A stretch of DNA of 64,000 nt from Amycolatopsis keratiniphila subsp. keratiniphila (GCF_001620365.2 NZ_LQMT02000032.1:1-64000); one strand, 5' to 3'. Numbered from the stretch's first letter, positions 15,836 to 26,918 are shown. Notes: a model not told the origin generated them from the sequence alone. Numbers and translations: made by a program.

Positions 15836-16393
15836 CTACCGGCCCCATTGCGGCCAGCGACCGCCTTGATGACCGCCGCCGTAGTACCACTCGTAATACT
15901 GCTCGAAGTCGTGATGTCCGGTGCGCGGCTCCGGACGTTCTTCGGGTTCCGGGGTGGGTGTCGGGGACGGCGTCTCCGAGCCGTGCAGCGACGCGGTCAT
16001 CGGCGGCGGGGGTGCGACACTGCCGCCCGGGGGTCCCGACGGGACGGGCGAGGAGACCGGGGCGTCGATCGCCTGCGGGGCGATGGTCAGCGACGGCGGC
16101 AGGAGCGGGGTGCCCGGGACGACGTCGGCCGGGTCGGCCGGGACGAGCACGACGGCCAGCAGCCCGCTGACGAGCACGCCGCCCGCCGAAAGCGCCGAGA
16201 TCCGCCGGATCCGGCCGGTGCCGGAAGCGGTTTCCGGAGCCCGGTGCTTCGGCCCGCGCGGTCCCCGGCGACGGGGCGCCGCACCGGCTTCCCGCATCAA
16301 CGTGCTCAGTGTCTGTTGATGAACCCGCTGGCGAGTTCGACACAGCGGGTTCAGGGCGTCCTCACCGGCATCGCGGCGAGCCGTGCGTGCCAT
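15836..16393 (-). CDS. Pro-rich single-pass membrane protein, unknown function
   Basis: A 185-residue protein starting at ATG 16393 behind GGGAGG. It has a basic cytoplasmic N-terminus (about 1-62), one membrane helix at about 64-83, a Pro/Ser/Thr-rich stretch, and an aromatic/Gly tail (FEQYYEWYYGGG…WPQWGR). I do not recognise the family. It precedes the NTPase gene on the same strand with a 177-bp gap, in which I see no gene or clear terminator. It could be the membrane partner of the NTPase/PBP-like pair, but a role as an anti-sigma-factor-like or cell-wall protein is equally open. Confidence 0.6.
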   Translation of the reverse strand: MARTARRDAGEDALNPLCRTRQRVHQQTLSTLMREAGAAPRRRGPRGPKHRAPETASGTGRIRRISALSAGGVLVSGLLAVVLVPADPADVVPGTPLLPPSLTIAPQAIDAPVSSPVPSGPPGGSVAPPPPMTASLHGSETPSPTPTPEPEERPEPRTGHHDFEQYYEWYYGGGHQGGRWPQWGR

Positions 16394-16514
16394 CGGCACC
16401 TCCCAACCCAGGCCCGTCGCTCGGCGACGGCCTCATCCCGGGGTGGATCCTAGGAACGCGGGACGTGCTTGTAAACGGTCGTCGTCCACTGCGGACAGAC
16501 GATGCGGTGAAAGG

Positions 16515-16826
16515 TCAGGCGGCGGCGGTGACCGCGATCGCGGCTTCGCCCGCCTCGGTCAGCTCGGCGGGCACCCGGCCGGTGACCGCGGAGGGTCCGG
16601 TGGTCTCGGCGGGGCGGATGTACCCGCCGTGGGCCAGCGCGTGCGCGGTCATCTGGTCGCAGCAGGCGAACCCGTCGATGAAGAGATCCGGCTCGCAGCT
16701 GCACGACATCTGGGCACGGCGCGCCGCGACCGCTCGCAGCATCGCCATCGCGCGATGGGACAGTTCGACCTCTGAACCGGACACCGGACTGGACCTCTCT
16801 CGATCAGCCACCTGAATCAGCAGCAC
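16515..16826 (-). CDS. Small Cys-containing conserved-type protein
   Basis: A 103-residue reading frame (GTG start at 16826, or GTG 16811 giving MADRERSS…). A compact central segment contains CSCEPDLFIDGFACCDQ, with four cysteines that could bind a metal or form disulfides. It ends in an Ala-rich tail. No family was recognised. It lies between the Pro-rich membrane protein gene and the TetR gene of the carboxylase operon, all on the minus strand. No convincing ribosome-binding site is visible, so the start is uncertain. Confidence 0.55.
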   Translation of the reverse strand: MLLIQVADRERSSPVSGSEVELSHRAMAMLRAVAARRAQMSCSCEPDLFIDGFACCDQMTAHALAHGGYIRPAETTGPSAVTGRVPAELTEAGEAAIAVTAAA

Positions 16827-16901
16827 TCACACCGTGTTATCGGCCGCTGCTCCATCAGTGTTAACAAGATCTCAGACGTCGCCGGTGACTTTTCGGTTCC
16901 G

Positions 16902-17504
16902 TCAGATCTTCGCCGACGCCAAGGCCGGTTCCAGTACCCGCGCCCACTGCGCGACGATCTGCTTGCGCCGCTTCGTGTCGTCGGTCAGCAGGTTCGCCAG
17001 GCCCAGGCCGCGGGCGAGATCGAGAGTGGCCTGGACCAGCTCGCGAACGCCCTGGTGGGACTCGTCGACGCCGAGCAGCTCGACGGTCACCCGGTGTGCT
17101 TCGCGGCCGACGCGGGCCTCCAGCGGCACCAGTGTCGCCCGCAGCGAGTCGTCGGTCGAAGCCGCGACCCACAGGTGGAGCGCGGCACGGAACAGCGGCC
17201 CGCTGTAGAGGTTGAGCACCATGTCGACGGCCCGCTCGATCCGCGACCGGCCCGACGGCAGCTCCGCCGCACGGGCCCGCAGTTCCACGATCTGGATTTC
17301 GCCGACGTGCTCGACCGCGGCCGCGACCAGGTCCTCCCTGGTCGGGAAGTGGTGCTGGGCGGCACCACGCGAGACCCCGGCGCGCTCGGCGATCAGCGCG
17401 ACGGTGGTCCCGTGCCAGCCCAGTTCCCCGATCGTCTCGACGGCGGCCTCGACCAGCCGCCGCCGGGTCGTGCGGCTGCGCTCCTGCTGTGGTTCGCGGA
17501 TCAC
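16902..17504 (-). CDS. TetR-family regulator of the carboxylase operon
   Basis: A 200-residue TetR protein starting at GTG 17504 in a GTGA overlap with the upstream SDR stop. The helix-turn-helix region reads GTTVALIAERAGVSRGAAQHHFPTR at about 29-53 (segments split here for brevity). Being the last gene of the eight-gene minus-strand operon, it probably autoregulates that operon. The palindrome at 26919-26936 in front of the first gene is the best operator candidate. By position it parallels AtuR of the Pseudomonas citronellol pathway, although sequence orthology is not shown. Confidence 0.85.
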   Translation of the reverse strand: MIREPQQERSRTTRRRLVEAAVETIGELGWHGTTVALIAERAGVSRGAAQHHFPTREDLVAAAVEHVGEIQIVELRARAAELPSGRSRIERAVDMVLNLYSGPLFRAALHLWVAASTDDSLRATLVPLEARVGREAHRVTVELLGVDESHQGVRELVQATLDLARGLGLANLLTDDTKRRKQIVAQWARVLEPALASAKI

Positions 17505-18340
17505 GGGGTGCGGCTCTCGACCCAGAAATCGAGCTGCAGGTCGTCCTCCGACCCGCCGATGCGGTACTTCGAGAAGTCCGTGACGCCCTCGGCGGCCAGC
17601 ACCTCGTCGTCGAGGTAGAAGTTCCCCGTCGCCTCGGTGCTCGGTTTGGTGAGGATCGCGTGCGCGGCGTCGGCCATGATCTCCGGCGTCCGCGATTTGG
17701 CCGCCAGCTCCGCGCCGACGACGTTGCGGATCGCCGCGGTGTCGATCGTCGTGCGCGGCCACAGCGAGTTCGCCGCGATGCCGTACTGCCGCAGTTCCGC
17801 CGCGAGCCCGACGGTCACCAGGCTCATCGAGTACTTCGCGATGCTGTACGCGAGATGCCCGGCCTGGAACCACTTCTCGTCGAGGCTGATCGGCGGCGAC
17901 AACGTCAGGATGTGCGCGTTCTCCGCCAGCTTCAGATACGGGATGGCCAGCTTCGACAGCAGGAACGATCCGCGCGCGTTGATGTCCTGCATCAGGTCGT
18001 AGCGCTTCATGCTGACGGACTCGGTCGGGGTCAGATCGATCGCGCTCGCGTTGTTGAGCACGATGTCGATGCCGCCGAACTGCTCCGCGGTCCGCGCGAT
18101 AGCGGCCTCGACCGACGTGTCGTCGCGGACGTCGCCGACGATCGGCAGCGCCTGACCGCCGGCGTCCTCGATCGCCTTGGCCGCGGTGTAGAGCGTGCCC
18201 GGCAGCTTCGGATGCGGCTCGGCGGTCTTGGCCAGCAGGGCGATGTTCGCCCCGTCGCGGGCGGCGCGGACCGCGATGGCCTCGCCGATCCCGCGGCTCC
18301 CGCCGGAGATGATGAGCGTCTTGCCGTGGAGCGTGCTCAT
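17501..18340 (-). CDS. SDR oxidoreductase, HSDL2/citronellol-dehydrogenase type
   Basis: A 279-residue SDR with the long HSDL2-like architecture. The cofactor site is GGSRGIG, the NNASAI motif follows, and the catalytic Tyr-Lys pair is YSIAK. A distinctive LSPPISLDEKWF segment lies between them. Such SDRs occur with acyclic-terpene and branched-acyl catabolism genes. It starts 10 bp after the acyl-CoA dehydrogenase stop and overlaps the TetR gene by 4 bp. Likely it oxidises an alcohol or hydroxyacyl intermediate of the pathway encoded by the operon. Confidence 0.85.
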   Translation of the reverse strand: MSTLHGKTLIISGGSRGIGEAIAVRAARDGANIALLAKTAEPHPKLPGTLYTAAKAIEDAGGQALPIVGDVRDDTSVEAAIARTAEQFGGIDIVLNNASAIDLTPTESVSMKRYDLMQDINARGSFLLSKLAIPYLKLAENAHILTLSPPISLDEKWFQAGHLAYSIAKYSMSLVTVGLAAELRQYGIAANSLWPRTTIDTAAIRNVVGAELAAKSRTPEIMADAAHAILTKPSTEATGNFYLDDEVLAAEGVTDFSKYRIGGSEDDLQLDFWVESRTP

Positions 18341-18350
18341 GGACGCCTCC

Positions 18351-19513
18351 TCAGTAGGACCGGGGCAGGCCGAGGCTGTGCTGGCCGACGAAGTTGAGCA
18401 CCATCTCGCGGCTCACCGGCGCGATCCGGCCGAGGCGGACGGCCGTGACCAGCGTGCCCAGCCCGTATTCGCTGGCCAGCCCGTTGCCGCCGTGGGTCTG
18501 CACGGCCTGGTCGACGGCCCGGATGGCGACCTCGGCGGCGGCGTACTTCGCCATGTTCGCCGACTCGCCCGCGCCGAAGTCGTCGCCGGAGTCGTAGAGC
18601 GACGCGGCCTTCTGCGTCATGAGCTTGGCCAGTTCCAGCTCGATCTTGATCTCGGCCAGCGGATGCGCGAGGCCCTGGTGGGTACCGATCGGCGCACCCC
18701 ACACCTTGCGTTCGTTGGCGTAGCCGACGGCCTTGCCCAGCGCGTAACGCGCGATGCCGAGCGAGAACGACGCGCCCATGATGCGTTCGGGGTTGAGCCC
18801 GGCGAACAGCTGCGCGATCGCCGCGTCCTCCTCGCCGACCAGCGCGTCGGCGGGTAGGTGGACGTCGTCGAGGAACAGCCCGAACTGCTTCTCCGGCGAG
18901 ACGATGTCCATGTCGATCTGCTTGTACTCGAAGCCGGGCGTGTCGGTCGGGACGGTGAACAGCGCGGGCTTGAGCTTGCCGGTCTTGGCGTCCTCGGTGC
19001 GGCCGACGACCAGGACGGCGTCCGCCTCGTCGACACCGGAGATGTAGACCTTCCGTCCACTGAGGACCCAACCGTCGGCGTCCCGCTTCGCGGTGGTGGT
19101 GATCTTGTGCGAGTTCGACCCGGCGTCCGGTTCGGTGATCGCGAAGACCATCCGCCTGCTGCCGTCGGCGATACCCGGCAGCCAGCGCTTCTTCTGCTCG
19201 TCGGTGCCGAAACGCGAGATGACCGTGCCGCAGATCGCCGGCGAGACGACCATGAGCAGCAGCGGGGAGCCGGCTGCGGCGAGTTCTTCGAGCACCGCGG
19301 CGAGATCCGCGATCCCCGCTCCCCCGCCGCCGTACTCCTCGGGCAGGTTCACGCCGAGGTAGCCCAGCCGTCCGGCCTCGGCCCACAGTTCCTCGGTCTT
19401 GAGCCCGGCACGCGCCTGCTTGGCGTAGTACTCGTACCCGTACTTCTTGCCGAGTTCGGCGACCGCGGCCCGCAGCGCGACGCGCTCCTCGGGCTCGGTG
19501 AAGTTCATCGCGT

Positions 19514-19517
<4 letters not shown>
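18351..19517 (-). CDS. Acyl-CoA dehydrogenase
   Basis: A 388-residue flavoprotein dehydrogenase that introduces the 2,3 double bond into an acyl-CoA. The FAD/substrate segments FAITEPDAGSN and GRKVYISG are present, and QTHGGNGLASEYG is the C-terminal signature region. The ATG at 19517 overlaps the TGA of the biotin carboxylase gene (ATGA) and has AGGAG upstream. The frame continues upstream inside that gene but is not coding there. It is one of two acyl-CoA dehydrogenases in the operon, suggesting two oxidation steps or two substrates. Confidence 0.88.
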
Positions 19518-21466
<1,949 letters not shown>

Positions 21467-21475
21467 GCCGCTCAC

Positions 21476-21649
21476 TGTCCTTTACGCGAGATTGCGCGCG
21501 TCCGCGATCGGGTCGCCAGGGCGCGACTTCGCGTAGAATCCGCGCGGTTGGTCGACAAGCGCCCTGCCACCCCGATAGCGGGGCCTTCGGCCGAGCGCGC
21601 GCCTTTACGTGAATTTGGTTGCCGCGACATCAGTCTGCTCCGCCTCCCG
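21476..21649. other. 174-bp gap between carboxylase subunits
   Basis: This is the only sizeable gap in an otherwise overlapping operon. A minus-strand frame of 52 codons (21472-21630, starting MSRQPNSRKG) spans it with GGAG 7 nt before its ATG. Its third-position GC is about 65%, well below that of neighbouring genes, and it does not resemble the small epsilon subunits of actinobacterial carboxylases. Small hairpins (CCCCG/CGGGG and GGCC/GGCC) occur near 21572-21592. Confidence 0.4.
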
Positions 21650-23248
21650 TCACATACGGAAGACGCCGAAGCCCTCGGCGCCCTTCACTGGTCCATTGTG
21701 GATCACGGACAGGCTGAGCCCGAGCACCGTGCGGGTGTCGCGGGGATCGATGATCCCGTCGTCGTAAAGCATCCCGGACAGGAACATCGGCATCGACTCG
21801 GCCTCGATCTGGCCCTCCACCATGGCGCGCATGGCGGCGTCGTGCTCCTCGTTGTACTCCTGCCCGCGCGACGCGGCGGCGGCACGGGCCACGATCGACA
21901 GCACGCCCGCCAGCTGCTGCGGACCCATGACCGCGGATTTCGCACTGGGCCAGGCGAACAGGAAGCGGGGATCGTAGGCCCGGCCGCACATGCCGTAATG
22001 CCCGGCGCCGTACGAGGCGCCCATGAGCACCGAAAGATGCGGCACCTTCGAGTTCGACACGGCGTTGATCATCATGGCGCCGTGTTTGATGATGCCGCTC
22101 TGCTCGTACTCCTTGCCGACCATGTAGCCGGTGGTGTTGTGCAGGAAGACCAGTGGCGTGTCGATCTGGTTGGCCAGCTGGATGAACTGCGCGGCCTTCT
22201 GCGACTCCTCGCCGAACAGCACGCCTTGGGCGTTGGCGAGGATGCCGACCGGGTAACCGTGGATGCTCGCCCAGCCGGTGGCGAGGCTGCTGCCGTACAA
22301 CGGTTTGAACTCGTCGAAGTCCGAACCGTCGGCGACCCTGGCGATCACCTCGCGCGGGTCGAACGGCACCTTGAGATCGGTGGGCACGATGCCGAGCAGG
22401 TCCTCGGCGGAGTACAGCGGCTCGGCGTAGTCCGGCTTCGGCGTCGGGCCCTGTTTGGTCCAGTTGAGCCGTTTCACGATACTGCGGCCGAGCCGGATCG
22501 CGTCCTCCTCGTCCGCCGCGAGGTAGTCGGCGAGACCCGACGTGCGGGCGTGCATTTCCGCGCCGCCGAGCGATTCGTCGTCGGATTCCTCACCGGTCGC
22601 CATCTTGACCAGCGGCGGACCGCCGAGGAACACCTTCGCTCGTTCCTTGACCATCACGACGTAGTCCGACATGCCGGGCAGGTACGCGCCGCCCGCGGTC
22701 GAGTTGCCGAACACCAGCGCGATCGTGGGCACCTTCGCCGCCGAAGACCGCGTGAGGTCACGGAAGATCCGGCCGCCGGGGATGAAGATCTCCTTCTGCG
22801 TCGGCAGATCCGCCCCACCGGACTCGACGAGGTTGATCACCGGCAGGCGGTTCTGCGCGGCGATGTCCGCGGCGCGGTAGCTCTTCTTCGCCGTCCACGG
22901 GTTGCTCGCCCCGCCTTTGACCGTCGGGTCGCTGGCGGAGATCATGCACTCGACGCCTTCGACCACGCCGATGCCGGTGATCACGCTGGCGCCGACCTGG
23001 TAGTCCGAACCCCAGGCCGCCAGCGGCGACAGTTCCAGGAACGGCGAGTCCTCGTCGAGGAGAAGTTCGATCCGTTCGCGGGCAAGCAGTTTGCCGCGTT
23101 TGCGGTGCCGGGCGACGTACTTCTCACCGCCACCCGCGATCGCCTTGGCGTGCTCGCCGTCGATCTCGGCGAGTTTGCCGAGCATGGACTCGCGATTCTC
23201 CGCGAACTCCTCGCTCCGCGTGTCCACAGTGGACCTGATCGTGCTCAT
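21650..23248 (-). CDS. Acyl-CoA carboxylase beta chain (carboxyltransferase)
   Basis: A 532-residue carboxyltransferase with both crotonase-like halves. Segments GNSTAGGAYLPGMSDYV and FLGGPPLVKMATGEE in the first half and GASYGAGHYGMCGRAYDP in the second are typical of the methylcrotonyl/geranyl-CoA carboxylase beta group and less like propionyl-CoA carboxylase. It would carboxylate a 3-methyl-2-enoyl-CoA using carboxybiotin from the alpha chain. The ATG at 23248 overlaps the upstream dehydrogenase stop by 4 bp. Substrate (3-methylcrotonyl-CoA or a longer isoprenoid-derived analogue) is unresolved. Confidence 0.9.
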   Translation of the reverse strand: MSTIRSTVDTRSEEFAENRESMLGKLAEIDGEHAKAIAGGGEKYVARHRKRGKLLARERIELLLDEDSPFLELSPLAAWGSDYQVGASVITGIGVVEGVECMISASDPTVKGGASNPWTAKKSYRAADIAAQNRLPVINLVESGGADLPTQKEIFIPGGRIFRDLTRSSAAKVPTIALVFGNSTAGGAYLPGMSDYVVMVKERAKVFLGGPPLVKMATGEESDDESLGGAEMHARTSGLADYLAADEEDAIRLGRSIVKRLNWTKQGPTPKPDYAEPLYSAEDLLGIVPTDLKVPFDPREVIARVADGSDFDEFKPLYGSSLATGWASIHGYPVGILANAQGVLFGEESQKAAQFIQLANQIDTPLVFLHNTTGYMVGKEYEQSGIIKHGAMMINAVSNSKVPHLSVLMGASYGAGHYGMCGRAYDPRFLFAWPSAKSAVMGPQQLAGVLSIVARAAAASRGQEYNEEHDAAMRAMVEGQIEAESMPMFLSGMLYDDGIIDPRDTRTVLGLSLSVIHNGPVKGAEGFGVFRM

Positions 23249-24393
23249 GCGGTGTATCCCAATCGCTTCGCGGCCAAGCCGGTGAGGATCTCGTTGGTCC
23301 CGCCGCCGATACCGAGGATGCGCACGTCACGGTAGTGACGCTCCACTTCGGACTCCCGCATGTAGCCGAGTCCGCCGTGCAGCTGCACGGCCTCGTTGAC
23401 CACCCATTCGGCGGTCTCGACGGCGGTGTTCTTCGCGAAACAAGCTTCGGCGATGACCTCTTCGCCCGCGACGTGCCGCTGGGCGACCTGCCGGGTGTAG
23501 GTGCGGGCGACGTCGATCTTGCGGGCCATCTCGGTGAGCTTGTGCTGCACCAGCTGACGGGAGATCAGCGGACGGCCGAAGGTCTCGCGCAGGCGGCACC
23601 AGTCCAAGGTCAGGTCGAGTGCCCGCTGCGCGTGCGCGTAACCCTGCACGGCCAGTGAGACCCGCTCGGTGACGAACTGCGTGGCGACCTGCGCGAAGCC
23701 GCTGTTCTCGGCGCCGATCAGGTTTTCGGCGGGCACCCGGACGTCCACATAGGACAGCTCGGCGGTGTCCGAGCAGAGCCAGCCCATCTTCTCCAGCTTG
23801 CGGGAGACGGTGAAGCCCGGCGTGCCGCGTTCGACCACGATGAGCGAGATCCCGTGGGCGCCGGCTTCACCGGTGCGGACCACGGTGGTCACGAAGTCGG
23901 CGCGGCAGCCCGAGGTGATGAAGGTCTTGGCGCCGTTGATGACGTACTCGTCGCCCTCGCGTACCGCCGTCGTGCGGATCCCGGCGACGTCGGAGCCGCC
24001 GTCGGGTTCGGTGACCGCGAGCGAGCCGATCTTGGTGCCTTCCAGTGTCGGCCGGACCCAGCGTTCGATCTGCACCGGATCGCCGGCCGCCGCGATATGC
24101 GGGACGGCGATACCGCAGGTGAACAGCGAGGCGAAGAGCCCACCGGAACCGCCCGCGTAGTGCAGCTCCTCGGCGATGACGACGGCGTCGAGGTAGTCGC
24201 CGCCTCCTCCGCCGACCTCCTCAGGGAAGCCGACGCCGAGCAGTCCGAGTTCCCCGGCCTTGCGGTGCAGATCGCGGGGCAGCTCGCCCTCGCGCTCCCA
24301 GTCGTCGAGGTGCGGCAGGATCTCGGTTTCGGCGAACCGCCGGACGGTCTTGCGCAGTTCGGCGCGTTCCGGCGTGGCGAAGGGGTCGGTCAC
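23245..24393 (-). CDS. Acyl-CoA dehydrogenase (second)
   Basis: A 382-residue acyl-CoA dehydrogenase starting at GTG 24393 in a GTGA overlap with the AtuA-family gene. Motifs: LAVTEPDGGSDVAGI, NGAKTFITSG, and the C-terminal QLHGGLGYMRESEVERHYRD with IGGGTNEI. It is only distantly similar to the dehydrogenase at 18351, so the two are not a recent duplication. In Pseudomonas the equivalent AtuD/LiuA enzyme oxidises citronellyl-CoA or isovaleryl-CoA. By position next to the beta chain this gene is the better AtuD/LiuA counterpart. Confidence 0.88.
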   Translation of the reverse strand: MTDPFATPERAELRKTVRRFAETEILPHLDDWEREGELPRDLHRKAGELGLLGVGFPEEVGGGGGDYLDAVVIAEELHYAGGSGGLFASLFTCGIAVPHIAAAGDPVQIERWVRPTLEGTKIGSLAVTEPDGGSDVAGIRTTAVREGDEYVINGAKTFITSGCRADFVTTVVRTGEAGAHGISLIVVERGTPGFTVSRKLEKMGWLCSDTAELSYVDVRVPAENLIGAENSGFAQVATQFVTERVSLAVQGYAHAQRALDLTLDWCRLRETFGRPLISRQLVQHKLTEMARKIDVARTYTRQVAQRHVAGEEVIAEACFAKNTAVETAEWVVNEAVQLHGGLGYMRESEVERHYRDVRILGIGGGTNEILTGLAAKRLGYTA

Positions 24394-26081
24394 AGGAGGG
24401 CCTCCGGGATGTCGATCTCGCGGGAGCGCAGCCATTCCCCGAGCGCCTTCGCCTGTGGGTCGAACCGCGCCTGCGACGCGACGCCCTCGCCGAGGATGCC
24501 TTCGACGACGAAGTTGACCGCCCGCAGGTTCGGCAGCAGATGCCGCCGGACTTCGAGGTCCGCGGTCTCCGGGATCAGCAGTTTGAACTCGGTGACGGTC
24601 AGCCGGTGAGCGAGCCAGCGCCACGCCTCGTCGGACCGCGCCCAGACGCCGACGTTCGCGTTGCCGCCCTTGTCGCCGCTGCGCGCGCCGACCACTTTGC
24701 CGAGCGGCACCCTGCGGACTTCGGCCTGCGTGAACGGCACTGGCAGTCCCTCGAAGTCCACTTCGGACAGAGGCAGGGTTCCGGCGGCGGGCGCGATGTC
24801 GCGACGGGTTCCGTCCGGCAGGACGGCGACGTGCGGGACCTCTTTCGCGTCAACGAAAGCGGCACGATAGACGCCGTAGGGCGAGGCGGCCGCGGGCGGC
24901 GCGGTGACGTGGAAGCCCGGGTAGCTCGCCAGCGCGAGTTCGATCGCCGCTCCGCTGAACGCGCGCCCGGCGACCTCGGGATCGGCGTCCTTCACCGCGA
25001 CGTGCAGCAGTGCGCTCGCCTGCTGCTCGGTTTCGGCGTCGGGCCGGTCGGTGCGGGCCAGGGTCCACCGCACGTCGGCGGGTGGCCGGGCCTTGAGCGC
25101 GCCTTCGAGCTGTTCCTTGACCAGCGCGGCTTTCGCCTCGATGTCGAGTCCGGTGAGGACGAACGTCGTCTCGTTCCGGAAACCGCCGAGCCCGTTCAGG
25201 CAGACCTTGAGCGTCGGAGGCGGCGGCTCGCCCGTGACACCGCTGATCCGGACGCGGTCCGGGCCGTCCTCGGTGACGGTCAGTGTGTCGAACCGCGTCG
25301 TGACGTCCGGCCCGGCGTAACGGGCGCCGGTGATCTCGTAGAGCAGTTGCGCGGTCACGGTTCCGGTGTTCACCACACCCCCGGTGCCGGGGTGTTTGGT
25401 GATCACGCTGGAGCCGTCGGCGGAGATCTCGGCGATCGGGAATCCCGGGACGCCGATCTCGTGTTCGGTGAAGAAGGCGTAGTTGCCGCCGGTGGCCTGC
25501 GTCCCGCATTCGATCACGTGCCCGGCCGCGACCGCGCCGGCGAGTGCGTCGTAGTCGTCGCGCGCCCAGCCGAAGTGCGCGGCGGCCGGGCCGACGATCA
25601 CCGACGCGTCGGTGACGCGGCCGGTCACCACGATGTCGGCGCCCGCGTTCAGGCATTCCGCGATCCCCCACGCGCCGAGATAAGCGTTGGCGGTCAAGGT
25701 CTTGCCGAAGCCGAGCTCCTCGGCACGCTGGATGAGGTCGTCACCTTCGACGTGCGCGATCGCGACGTCGACGCCGAGCTTCGCGGCCAGTTCGCGGAGC
25801 GCGCCCGCGAGCCCGGCCGGGTTCAGCCCGCCGGCGTTCGCGACGATCTTGACGCCTTTTTCCTTGGCCAGCGCGAGATTCTGTTCCATCTGACGCAGGA
25901 ACGTCTTGGCGTAGCCGCGGTTCGGGTCCTTCATCCGGTCGCGGCCGAGGATGAGCATGGTCAGCTCGGCCAGGTAGTCGCCGGTCAGCACGTCGAGCGG
26001 GCCGCCGGTGAGCATCTCGTGGACCGCGGAGAACCGGTCGCCGTAGAACCCGGACGCGTTGCCGATGCGGATCGGGGTCAT
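24390..26081 (-). CDS. AtuA-family protein (DUF1446)
   Basis: A 563-residue protein of the acyclic terpene utilisation AtuA family. The N-terminal domain (about 1-450) begins IRIGNASGFYGDR and contains IVANAGGLNP, VTGRVTDASV and IECGTQATGGNYA. The C-terminal domain (about 460-555) with GARSGDKGGNANVGVWAR matches the AtuA-like ferredoxin-fold partner found fused or separate. No enzymatic activity is established for AtuA. Essentiality for growth on citronellol is reported in Pseudomonas. It overlaps both neighbours by 4 bp and is the key marker for an atu-like pathway here. Confidence 0.88.
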   Translation of the reverse strand: MTPIRIGNASGFYGDRFSAVHEMLTGGPLDVLTGDYLAELTMLILGRDRMKDPNRGYAKTFLRQMEQNLALAKEKGVKIVANAGGLNPAGLAGALRELAAKLGVDVAIAHVEGDDLIQRAEELGFGKTLTANAYLGAWGIAECLNAGADIVVTGRVTDASVIVGPAAAHFGWARDDYDALAGAVAAGHVIECGTQATGGNYAFFTEHEIGVPGFPIAEISADGSSVITKHPGTGGVVNTGTVTAQLLYEITGARYAGPDVTTRFDTLTVTEDGPDRVRISGVTGEPPPPTLKVCLNGLGGFRNETTFVLTGLDIEAKAALVKEQLEGALKARPPADVRWTLARTDRPDAETEQQASALLHVAVKDADPEVAGRAFSGAAIELALASYPGFHVTAPPAAASPYGVYRAAFVDAKEVPHVAVLPDGTRRDIAPAAGTLPLSEVDFEGLPVPFTQAEVRRVPLGKVVGARSGDKGGNANVGVWARSDEAWRWLAHRLTVTEFKLLIPETADLEVRRHLLPNLRAVNFVVEGILGEGVASQARFDPQAKALGEWLRSREIDIPEALL

Positions 26082-26872
26082 GCGAACTGCCCCGGTTTCC
26101 GCCCGGCGCCGGGCGGCCCGGCGAACGCCTGCGCGATCCCGAGCCATTCCTCGACGTCCTTGCCCGCGGCGACCAGGTCGGTGTCGGCGGGGTGACGGCG
26201 CTGGGTGATCACGAGACAGAAGTCGGCCGCGCTCCCGGTGAGCCGCTGCGCCGCGTCCTCGGGACCGAAAGCCCAGGTGGTGCCGTCGGGCGCGGTCAGC
26301 TCGACGCGGAACTCCCCGGTGGGCGGAGCGAGCGAATTGAGCTTGTAGGCGAAGTCGCGCGTGCGGGTGCCGAACCGGGCGATATGCCAGATCCGGGCGG
26401 TGTTCTCCCGCGCGACGCCGAGCGTGTCGAAGATGTCCTGGCCGTGGGCCCAGGTCTCCATGAGGCGTGCCGTCACCATGGACGCGGCGCTCATCGGCGG
26501 GCCGTACCAAGGGATCTTCTGCCCGTCGGGCACCGCGGCGAGCGCTTCGGCGAGCTCCGCGCGACCGGCGCGCCACTCCTCCAGAAGTTCGCGGGGCGGC
26601 GTCTTCGCCCCCTCGGCGGCACCGTCGTCGACGTAGGACTCGCCCGTCGCGAGCAGCCCTTCGATCTCGGCCTGCCATTCGGCCTCGGATCCGCGCGCCG
26701 CGATCAGCGCCTTCTTGTCCGTCCAGGCCAGATGGGCTATCTGATGAGCGATCGTCCAGCCTTCGGCCGGGGTCTGCCGTGCCCAGTCCGACGCGGGCAG
26801 AGCCGCCACCACGTCGTCGATGGCCTGCGATTCCGCCGCGAGATCCCCAAGGATCACGCCAAGGTCAGCCAT
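26078..26872 (-). CDS. TIGR03084-type DinB-like metal-binding protein
   Basis: A 264-residue protein of the mycothiol-dependent maleylpyruvate isomerase/DinB helical-bundle superfamily, in the TIGR03084 group. The conserved metal-site region GWTIAHQIAHLAWTD (about 38-52) and METWAHGQDIFD (about 139-150) supply the expected His ligands. Members may use mycothiol. Function is unknown, but the group regularly accompanies AtuA-family genes in actinobacteria as I recall. It is the first gene of the operon, with a strong GAGGAGG site, and lies 47 bp from the palindrome at 26919. Confidence 0.82.
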   Translation of the reverse strand: MADLGVILGDLAAESQAIDDVVAALPASDWARQTPAEGWTIAHQIAHLAWTDKKALIAARGSEAEWQAEIEGLLATGESYVDDGAAEGAKTPPRELLEEWRAGRAELAEALAAVPDGQKIPWYGPPMSAASMVTARLMETWAHGQDIFDTLGVARENTARIWHIARFGTRTRDFAYKLNSLAPPTGEFRVELTAPDGTTWAFGPEDAAQRLTGSAADFCLVITQRRHPADTDLVAAGKDVEEWLGIAQAFAGPPGAGRKPGQFA

Positions 26873-26918
26873 GCCCGCCTCCTCGCGTCTTCCTCAGGCT
26901 GGCACCCCGCACCGGAAA

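Noticed and set aside
15748..16170. 140-codon plus-strand frame opposite the Pro-rich membrane protein
   Set aside because: It has no ribosome-binding site or recognisable domain, and the minus-strand frame has a good start site, a membrane helix and a coherent composition.
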